Source of the DNA: Gelidibacter mesophilus DSM 14095
Lineage (GTDB): Bacteria > Bacteroidota > Bacteroidia > Flavobacteriales > Flavobacteriaceae
Length of the DNA: 64,000 nucleotides
Reading direction: 5' to 3'
Assembly (NCBI RefSeq): GCF_000423005.1
Contig: NZ_AUHD01000004.1
Coordinates: forward strand, 248,001 to 312,000
Below, in pieces: positions 57,785 to 64,000 of this stretch. Each line of letters opens with the position of its first letter. The first letter of the stretch is position 1. The notes below the pieces were generated by a model. The model was not told the DNA's origin. It ran no database searches and was given only the letters and a program-made list of their open reading frames with translations. The translations under genes and the position numbers were made by a program.

Positions 57785-58870
57785 TTACTTTTTATCAGGC
57801 AATTCCTCTGGAATCAACATTTTAGCAACGCCTATCCTATTATCTGCCATACCATAGTACACATCAATGCGATTGGGTTGACCAATGTCATCTCTACGGT
57901 CTGTACCCGTTGGAAATACCACATTTCCGACGGTGCCGATACGTTCATTAGGCAAATCGGGAACCAAAATCGGTTCTTGAGATCTATAAATTACTTTTAA
58001 AGGATTCTTTTTAGAGAGAATCATGGCGCCCGCAGAATAATAAAAAGCAGGTTGATCTTTAGTGCAATCTTCATGTTTTTGCACGCCATGGTACACCAAT
58101 AACCAACCATGTTTAGTCAAAACAGGTGGTGCGCCACCGCCTATTTTTAAATTTTCCCATGGATATTCTGGATGCGCCAAACAATGATGCGAGGTGAATC
58201 TAGCATTTTCCAATGAGGTATCTCTTCCTTTTTTTAGATTAAAATAGGAGATCCAGATACTTTCTCTAGGTAGATCACTTTTGTGAATATCATCATTTCT
58301 CACAATTTCTTCCGGTCGCGTTCCTGGAAACAACGGCCGATTTAACATGGCCAAAGACATATGGTGATGCGGACTCGGGAGATCAATTGGAAAAAAGCTT
58401 GCATCCTTATTATCAATCCCGTTAAAATCAACATCCTTATAAGGCGTATAACAAACGAGTCCCAAACGTTCCCAAGTGAAAAGATCTTTAGATCTGGCCA
58501 TGGCAATCCGTGGTCCTTTTGGTCCATAAGCTGTGTATGTCATGATATAATGTGAAACACAATCAATATAGCTTATCCTTGGGTCTTCGCAACCTCCACC
58601 ACCGTTCGGACGTTTTTCATAGTCCATTTTGGGTTCCAATGCCACACCCAAGCGGTCTACACCTACCGGATCACCAACATCATTAAATTTCACTCTGGCA
58701 ATGCCAATTCTCGAATAGTTATTCTTGGAAACCAAACGCGGAAAAATATAAAGGTCGCCATCGTGACCACGGGCTACGGCGGGATTAAGCACACCCTCTA
58801 CTTCCAATTCATTTCCAGCTTCGGGTTCCATAAGCGTACAAATTCTGTGTAGTTCTAAGGGCACCATCAC
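57785..58870 (-). CDS. GH130 family mannoside phosphorylase-like protein, cytoplasmic
   Basis: The 361-residue propeller protein lacks a signal peptide. It has the GH130 landmarks EGVLNPAVAR, GGGCEDPRI with the conserved general-acid Asp, and GGGAPPVLTKHGWLLVYHGV. Most GH130 enzymes split beta-mannosides with phosphate to give alpha-mannose 1-phosphate; one subgroup hydrolyses instead, and I cannot tell these apart here. The gene overlaps a phosphomannomutase-like gene by one base and ends the manA operon, which supports a phosphorylase role: the product would feed directly into the two neighbours. Confidence 0.92.
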   Translation of the reverse strand: MMVPLELHRICTLMEPEAGNELEVEGVLNPAVARGHDGDLYIFPRLVSKNNYSRIGIARVKFNDVGDPVGVDRLGVALEPKMDYEKRPNGGGGCEDPRISYIDCVSHYIMTYTAYGPKGPRIAMARSKDLFTWERLGLVCYTPYKDVDFNGIDNKDASFFPIDLPSPHHHMSLAMLNRPLFPGTRPEEIVRNDDIHKSDLPRESIWISYFNLKKGRDTSLENARFTSHHCLAHPEYPWENLKIGGGAPPVLTKHGWLLVYHGVQKHEDCTKDQPAFYYSAGAMILSKKNPLKVIYRSQEPILVPDLPNERIGTVGNVVFPTGTDRRDDIGQPNRIDVYYGMADNRIGVAKMLIPEELPDKK

Positions 58871-59631
58871 TAATTGCTTTTTTTGGTTGCAGTTGTTAGC
58901 ATTATTATAGTCTGAATGATGCTTTTAGTTTCTTCAGCATCCCTCACTTGGATAAAGTCCACCCCGGTCTTACGTGCTGGATAATCGTTGCCGCCTTCAA
59001 ATAGCGCATCACCAATAAATAGCATTTCAGGAATTCCAAAACCCAAGATTTTCTCGAGTTTATGTATCCCATAAGCCTTATCAATTCCTGGCTTTACAAT
59101 ATCTATCGACGTTGTTCCGCCCATGCCAATTGAAAATTCTTGCAAAGATGTTTTAAGGCAAGCAACCACTTTTCTACGTTTTATAAAATCAGGATCCCAA
59201 ACTTTCTTCTCTTCAAGAGGTGCCTGTTGTCCAAGAGCTGAAAAAGTAATTTGACTGCCACGATCTTCGATCTGTTCTCCCCAAGTTTGTTTTATGTCTA
59301 AATCAGAAGCCTCAAGAGCTTTATGCAAACTATCCCATATTTTCGCTTTTTCCTGATTGGTGAAATTTTCTGCATATAACTTTTCCCATTCATCTTGATA
59401 TTGGTAAAATTTGGTACCACAAGTGGGTAAAATCGACAATTTCTTCAACAAAGTTTCTTTTGGAAGATGTTCCAAGACCTGTTTCTCAAATTGTGGCCAG
59501 TCGCCACCAGAAATAATTGCGACGTGAACCACACGGAGTAAACTTTTAAAAAGCACAGACATTTCTTTATCAATAGGCAATTTACTTTTGGCCAAAGTCC
59601 CGTCTAAATCAAAAATAATTAACTTTTTCAT
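58870..59631 (-). CDS. HAD-IIB phosphomannomutase-like protein
   Basis: The 253-residue protein has HAD motif I FDLDGTLAKSK with both Asp residues, ISGG (motif II region), SQITFSALGQQAP, which recalls the eukaryotic-type phosphomannomutase motif, GGTTSIDIVKPGIDKAYGI (motif III Lys) and FIGDALFEGGNDYPA (motif IV). It fits a mannose 1-phosphate/mannose 6-phosphate mutase; a sugar-phosphatase role is the alternative. It overlaps manA by four bases and GH130 by one, giving a tightly coupled three-gene operon. Confidence 0.85.
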   Translation of the reverse strand: MKKLIIFDLDGTLAKSKLPIDKEMSVLFKSLLRVVHVAIISGGDWPQFEKQVLEHLPKETLLKKLSILPTCGTKFYQYQDEWEKLYAENFTNQEKAKIWDSLHKALEASDLDIKQTWGEQIEDRGSQITFSALGQQAPLEEKKVWDPDFIKRRKVVACLKTSLQEFSIGMGGTTSIDIVKPGIDKAYGIHKLEKILGFGIPEMLFIGDALFEGGNDYPARKTGVDFIQVRDAEETKSIIQTIIMLTTATKKSN

Positions 59632-60638
59632 GACTTTTTACTAAGTTTCTTTTTTGGAACTGCGATTTGAAACATCTTGATTTCTGAACTTGGACGAAGT
59701 TCAAGTTCTCCAACCGTAGCAGGCAACAGCATGACTTCTCCTTTTGAAATTGAATACTCTTTTTTACCGTAATTCATTGTTGCGTTACCAACGATACAAA
59801 CCAAAATGACCGGTTCACTTTTAAAGCCAACCTTAACGGGCGTGTCACTTTCAATGCGCCAAAATTTGAAATGTTCATTATCAAAAAGCAGTTCTGCGTT
59901 TTTAACTTCAGTACTTTCCTCAGGTTTTACCGGACCAATGTCGACCTGATTATAATCAATACAAGCCAACGCTTTTTCAACCTGAAGTTCTCTTGGTTTT
60001 CTTGTTTTGGGATCTTTCCGGTCCCAATCATAAAGTCGGAACGTCACATCGCTATTTTCCTGTACTTCAAAAACCACGGCACCGCCTAACGTATGAACGG
60101 TTCCTGAATGAATAAAAATAGCATCATCAACTTTAGGGATGAACCTATGAAGCTTCTCTGAAACCGAGTTATTGTTAATAACTTCCATCAAATCATCTTT
60201 GGTGGTTCCTTTTTTCAATCCTGAATACACAATACTGTCATCTGCAGTTTCCAGTACAACCCAGGCTTCAGTTTTCCCAGTATCACCTTGTGGGATATAA
60301 TCAGTTTGGTGATCAGAAGGGTGCACTTGCACTGATAAAACTTCATGACAATCCAAAAATTTCAGCAAGAGCGGAAAACGATCGCCATGATACCCATTTT
60401 TTCCCATGATTTCGCTCGCATAGTTCTGCATCAATTCTGTAATTGTTTTTCCTTTTAATGCTCCATCAATAACTTTGCTCGCGTAATCCTTTCGATCACT
60501 CAATAGCCAAGCTTCCCCTATAGGCTCCTTTTTCGGGAGCGGTTTTGACAGTAAATGTTCCAATCGTCTTCCTCCCCATAATCGGTATTGATAAATGGGT
60601 TTAAATTTTAAAGGGTATAGAAAATCAGTCATCATCAT
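59628..60638 (-). CDS. manA: Class I mannose-6-phosphate isomerase
   Basis: The 336-residue cupin enzyme has YQYRLWGGRRLEHLL, LDCHEVLSVQVHPSD (zinc ligands), GKTEAWVVLE, and FIHSGTVHTLGGAVVFEVQENSDVTFRLYDWD with the family core. It converts mannose 6-phosphate to fructose 6-phosphate using zinc. It is the first gene of the operon with the mutase-like and GH130 genes. Bacterial Pmi/ManA proteins of this shorter type are common in Bacteroidota. Confidence 0.95.
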   Translation of the reverse strand: MMMTDFLYPLKFKPIYQYRLWGGRRLEHLLSKPLPKKEPIGEAWLLSDRKDYASKVIDGALKGKTITELMQNYASEIMGKNGYHGDRFPLLLKFLDCHEVLSVQVHPSDHQTDYIPQGDTGKTEAWVVLETADDSIVYSGLKKGTTKDDLMEVINNNSVSEKLHRFIPKVDDAIFIHSGTVHTLGGAVVFEVQENSDVTFRLYDWDRKDPKTRKPRELQVEKALACIDYNQVDIGPVKPEESTEVKNAELLFDNEHFKFWRIESDTPVKVGFKSEPVILVCIVGNATMNYGKKEYSISKGEVMLLPATVGELELRPSSEIKMFQIAVPKKKLSKKS

Positions 60639-61102
60639 ATTTCATTTTAAAGATTATTATAACGTATTATTCCGAATTCCAAATAAATTGGGTTTTACAA
60701 CGATTGATGCTTTGTTGACTCATGCTACAATTCTTATTTTAAGACTCCAATCGCTAGGTTGGGCTGGTCAAATTTTTTGGATTGCGAAAAGAATCGAGAC
60801 AAATTCAAAGATGCAACTGAATACTCACTTTTATACTACATAAATGTTAGGAATCATTACATATTTCACAGATTCAGCACATCTTATCGAAATATGTGTA
60901 TGACTTTCCATAAGCGAAATTGGTGAGCATCAACACTTAACTTGATAAAGCCATTATGTTTTTGATAAATTTTGTAATTTTAGTACAGTAAAATCTGGGA
61001 ATTTAATAAGTATGAATTATTTTGAGTAAAGCCAAACTTTCAATTCAATTGGTGACAACTCTTTGAACAACACCAAAACAATCATTTAAAATACAGATAT
61101 TC
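60639..61102. other. Divergent intergenic region between manA and the AraC-type gene
   Basis: About 460 bases that must hold promoters for both directions. A plus-strand frame (60595-60843) overlaps the manA start and has no protein-like features. No consensus promoter box or CG-centred palindrome was found. Confidence 0.45.
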
Positions 61103-61663
61103 ATGTTCTTATACGTTAAATACATGGTGAGTTTACGTTGCAAAATGGTTGTTCAACAAGAACTTGAAAAAATAGGATTACACTGTATAAAAGTAGATCT
61201 AGGAACCATTGAGATTAAAGAAACCATAACGGATCCCTTAAAAATTGAGCTCGGAAAAAATCTAAAAAGATATGGGCTTGAACTCCTTGATGATAGACGA
61301 AATATTCTGATTGAAAAAATCAAGGCGGTGATTATCGAAATGATTCATTATTCAAAAGACATGCCCAAGGTGAACTATTCCGATTATATCAGTGAAAAAC
61401 TAGGATATGATTATACGTATTTGGCTAATACCTTTTCTGAAGTTAAGGGAATTACCATTCAACAGTATATTATCAATCATAAAATTGAACGCGTCAAAGA
61501 ATTATTGCTTTATGAAGACTTAAACTTAACCGAAATACCTTACCAATTGCATTACAGCAGTGTTGCACATTTGTCCAATCAATTTAAAAAACTCACCGGT
61601 CTTGCACCCTCCTATTTTAAGTCGCTTAAGAACAAAAAGCTTAAGAATTTAGAGGATCTTTGA
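61103..61663 (+). CDS. AraC-family transcriptional regulator (short form)
   Basis: The 186-residue protein has an N-terminal small domain of the heavy-metal-associated-like fold (about 1-65, KYMVSLRCKMVVQQELEKIGL) and a C-terminal AraC helix-turn-helix (about 90-180, DYISEKLGYDYTYLANTFSEVKG then IPYQLHYSSVAHLSNQFKKLTG). Proteins of this layout are common in Bacteroidota and their ligands are unknown. It is 222 bases upstream of the cupin gene. Confidence 0.88.
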   Translation: MFLYVKYMVSLRCKMVVQQELEKIGLHCIKVDLGTIEIKETITDPLKIELGKNLKRYGLELLDDRRNILIEKIKAVIIEMIHYSKDMPKVNYSDYISEKLGYDYTYLANTFSEVKGITIQQYIINHKIERVKELLLYEDLNLTEIPYQLHYSSVAHLSNQFKKLTGLAPSYFKSLKNKKLKNLEDL

Positions 61664-61884
61664 TGCTCAAAGTCCTATTTTTTATTGATAATCTTCCAAA
61701 TATAAAAAGTCTTATTTTAAATTTTACACGGCATTCCATGGCTATCTTTATGCCAATGTGGGAATTTTGCAATTCTTCATCTATCCGGTATAATACAATG
61801 TCTTTAATAATTTACGAATTTTAAAATGCTGGCTCATCTCCGTGAAACAACGTGTCAATACTCTCATTAATTAATCTACCAAAG

Positions 61885-62223
61885 ATGGAAACTCCTGAAA
61901 TTGAGAAATCAAAAATTTTTATCCTTATGGAAATGGATCACTATATACCTAAGGGGATATCCATGAAAACCATTCTCAATAAACCAACCGGAAATGTGAG
62001 CATTGTTTATATTGACAGCGGAGAGCAGCTTTCTGAAAACTTGTCGCGTTTTGATCACTTTATTCAAATTATAGAAGGAAAGGCTGAGGTCCAAATCGAT
62101 GACAATTCTTTAAATCTTATCTCGGGCGAGTCCATTATCATTCCTGCTCATTCTAAAAACACCATTAAAGCCAATGAACGTTTCAAAATGATATCAACCA
62201 TTATCAAAAGTGGTTATGAATAA
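61885..62223 (+). CDS. Small cupin-domain protein
   Basis: I start at the ATG at 61885 (METPEIEKSKIF); an upstream GTG frame adds eleven residues. The 112-residue product is a single cupin barrel with SIVYIDSGEQLSENLSRFDHFIQIIEG and SGESIIIPAHSKNTIKA. The usual metal-binding histidines are only partly present (one in FDHF, one in PAHS), so it may be a non-catalytic or sensor cupin. It sits 24 bases before the deacetylase remnant. Confidence 0.8.
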   Translation: METPEIEKSKIFILMEMDHYIPKGISMKTILNKPTGNVSIVYIDSGEQLSENLSRFDHFIQIIEGKAEVQIDDNSLNLISGESIIIPAHSKNTIKANERFKMISTIIKSGYE

Positions 62224-62247
62224 CCTCATCCAAAAAAATCGAAACGT

Positions 62248-62903
62248 ATGGAACTCAATAAAAATAAGGCGGTAATAGTTGCCCATCCAGATGACGAAAC
62301 GCTGTGGTGTGGCGGTGAGATTTTAAAACACCCAAAAGACCTTTGGTTCGTGGTGAGTTTATGCCGAAAAAATGATTCGGATCGGGCTCCAAAATTTAGA
62401 AGAATGCTTGCAAATTATAATGCAGAGGGTGTGATGGGCGATTTGGATGATGGTCCAGAACAAGTTCCGTTAAAATCAAAACAAGTAGAAGAGACGATTT
62501 TAGATTTGCTGCCAGAAAAAAAGTATGACCTTATTACACACATAGCCCTTTTGGGGAATACACAAAACATTTGCGCCATGAGGAAGTTGGTAAAGGCGTT
62601 ATCACCTTATGGCACAAAAAAAAAATAACCACCAATTCACTTTGGCTTTTTGCATATGAAGATGGAAATAAGGCGTACCATCCGCGTGCCATAGAGAAGG
62701 CTGATTTTTGTGAAAAATTACCGTTAAGTATATGGCTTGAAAAATACCGGATTATCACAGAAATCTATGGTTTCGAAAAATCGGGGTTTGAGGCCAAATC
62801 CACTCCCGAAAAAGAGGCCTTTTGGCAATTTAAAGATGCGGAAATGGCCTTAAAATGGTTCAATCTAAAACGATCTAAAGAAAACATTATAAAACATGAC
62901 TAA
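62248..62903 (+). pseudogene. PIG-L/LmbE-type deacetylase gene with a one-base frameshift
   Basis: The first frame starts MELNKNKAVIVAHPDDETLWCGG with the zinc motif AHPDDE, and is normal to EKKYDL (about 62530). The family continuation THSPFGEYTKHLRHEEVGKG is found in the second frame from about 62536, which runs to the TAA at 62901-62903. One missing base near 62530-62536 explains the switch. The second His motif (HLRHEEVG) is intact in the shifted frame. Family members remove N-acetyl groups from GlcNAc-like sugars. It precedes a glycosyltransferase with a one-base stop/start overlap. Confidence 0.82.
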
Positions 62904-64000
62904 TGAAAGTGCTTGTTCTTTATGATTATCCTCCTTCCCCTGGCGGTCTTGCGACGCAGGGAGACATGCTCTACAGAGGTTTGTTGGAGCTGGGGGTTGA
63001 TGCACATGCAGTTCATTTTGAATCGGCTCAAGAGAAAGAATGGTATTACCGATGGTTTGAGCCCGATGTGGTGGTTGGGGTGGGCTATTGGGGCCATACG
63101 CCACATCTGATACTCCATCCGCAACGTTATGGAATTCTGGCCGTTCCTTGGCTGGTCGCAGATGGGTATATCGCCAATTATCAAGAAGTTTTAAACGAAT
63201 TGCCACTGATCTTGGTTACCTCCAATTGGGTGAAAGAAATGTATGTGCGTGATGGCATCCATCCGGATAATATTGAAGTTCTTCCCGTAGGAATAGACAC
63301 GGATGCTTTTACGCCTTTGGAGAAGAACAATCCAAAAATTGCTGCAGTTCGTGAATCTTTAGGCATTTCTCCAGATCAAGTTATGATTTTGACCGTGGGT
63401 GGTGATGCCTCATCTAAAGGCGCCCAAGAAGTCATGCAGGCCTTGGCCATTATAGATACTAAAGCCCCCGATTGGAGATACATTTGCAAAGTATGGCCCC
63501 AACCCCGAACTCTCGTCCAAAATATGATCGATCTGAAAATGGCCGAATCTCTTGGACTCGAAAAAAATATAACCTACGCCACCAATACAGTATCCCGAAA
63601 TTTTATGCCCTATCTTATTGGGGCGTGCGATATTTATGCTGCGCCTTCACGCCTTGAAGGCTTCGGAATGCCACAAGTTGAGGCTGGTGCATGTGGCAAA
63701 CCTGTTATTGGTATCAATGCTATGGGCATGTTGGACACTCTTATCCATAACAAAACCGCCCTTTTGGCGAATGTTGCTCAAAAAATAACCGTAAACGAAG
63801 TTATATTAGGTGAAGAATCGGGTTTTGAAAACAATAGAAAAATTCACTTCGATAGTCCCAGGACAGTAGATTACCGCGCCAATACACAAGATATCGCCAA
63901 GGATTTGCTTAAACTGATGGAAGATGAAAAACTCCGCATAAAAATGGGAGCCGCTGGACGTGCCCGCGCGGTAGAATATTTTGATTACAAAGTGGTCTCC
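62903..64000 (+). CDS. GT4-family glycosyltransferase (partial, runs off the window)
   Basis: An uninterrupted frame of 366 codons starts MKVLVLYDYPPSPGGLATQGD and has no stop before the window end. It shows a GT-B fold: the N-terminal glycine-rich PPSPGGLATQG, the hinge region TSNWVKEMYV and VLPVGIDTDAFTP, the GGDASSKG strand, and the donor-binding EGFGMPQVEAGACGKPV of family 4, with the paired Glu residues. The donor could be GDP-mannose, UDP-GlcNAc or another sugar nucleotide. The start overlaps the deacetylase stop by one base (TAATG), so the two genes belong together. Confidence 0.88.
   Translation, partial: MKVLVLYDYPPSPGGLATQGDMLYRGLLELGVDAHAVHFESAQEKEWYYRWFEPDVVVGVGYWGHTPHLILHPQRYGILAVPWLVADGYIANYQEVLNELPLILVTSNWVKEMYVRDGIHPDNIEVLPVGIDTDAFTPLEKNNPKIAAVRESLGISPDQVMILTVGGDASSKGAQEVMQALAIIDTKAPDWRYICKVWPQPRTLVQNMIDLKMAESLGLEKNITYATNTVSRNFMPYLIGACDIYAAPSRLEGFGMPQVEAGACGKPVIGINAMGMLDTLIHNKTALLANVAQKITVNEVILGEESGFENNRKIHFDSPRTVDYRANTQDIAKDLLKLMEDEKLRIKMGAAGRARAVEYFDYKVVS

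Noticed and set aside
60595-60843. 82-codon plus-strand frame
   Set aside because: It overlaps the manA start antisense and shows no family, signal or sensible composition.
1-64000. CRISPR arrays, intact insertion sequences, integrases or phage genes
   Set aside because: No regularly spaced repeats, transposase motifs or integrase catalytic motifs were found on either strand.

Overview
This window is AT-rich Bacteroidota DNA, most likely from a marine member of the Flavobacteriaceae (inferred; no marker gene was compared). The evidence is two SusC/SusD pairs, a one-protein hybrid two-component regulator, several short lipoprotein signals, a fused OpuC-type permease/binding protein, and Bacteroidota-type small proteins. 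No rRNA, complete tRNA, CRISPR array or intact insertion sequence was seen.

Positions 1-14121 hold a first polysaccharide utilization locus (PUL A). A minus-strand operon (SusC, SusD, clan GH-A hydrolase, GH43-like, GH2, GH43, then the start of a further exported protein at the window edge) is divergent from a hybrid two-component sensor/regulator. A strong terminator-like palindrome lies inside the operon. A short junction (14122-15995) carries an exact 60-bp tandem duplication, an SGNH/GDSL esterase and a decayed exonuclease VII large-subunit gene.

Positions 15996-34290 hold a second PUL (PUL B), aimed at alpha-mannan or mannose-containing glycans: SusC, SusD, a surface Ig/F5-8C lipoprotein, GH43, three GH92 mannosidases, a GH125 alpha-1,6-mannosidase, an alpha/beta-hydrolase and a LacI-type regulator. 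Two identical 16-bp sites and one perfect 14-bp CG-centred palindrome lie upstream of three of its transcription units, and are the likely LacI operators. Two of the three GH92 enzymes have Gln where the family's catalytic acid Glu is expected.

Positions 34291-43600 are gene-poor and patchy: an OpuC-like osmolyte ABC transporter, TspO, small unknown proteins, a CsbD-like stress protein and several remnants, including a TfoX gene with an in-frame stop. Related hairpin elements, one preceded by a tRNA-Ser 3'-end-like stretch, bracket about 4.9 kb of this region.

Positions 43790-57711 are a central-carbon block: rpe, class I fructose-bisphosphate aldolase, a small conserved protein, type II NADH dehydrogenase, transketolase, rpiB, transaldolase, a HAD hydrolase with an internal stop, gnd, zwf, pgl and pgi. 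This is a nearly complete pentose phosphate pathway.

Positions 57785-64000 hold a compact minus-strand operon (manA, a phosphomannomutase-like HAD protein, a cytoplasmic GH130) and plus-strand genes for an AraC-type regulator, a cupin, a frameshifted LmbE/PIG-L deacetylase and a GT4 glycosyltransferase cut by the window end. Together the window encodes a plausible route from extracellular mannan to mannose or mannose 1-phosphate, then mannose 6-phosphate, fructose 6-phosphate, glucose 6-phosphate and the pentose phosphate pathway.
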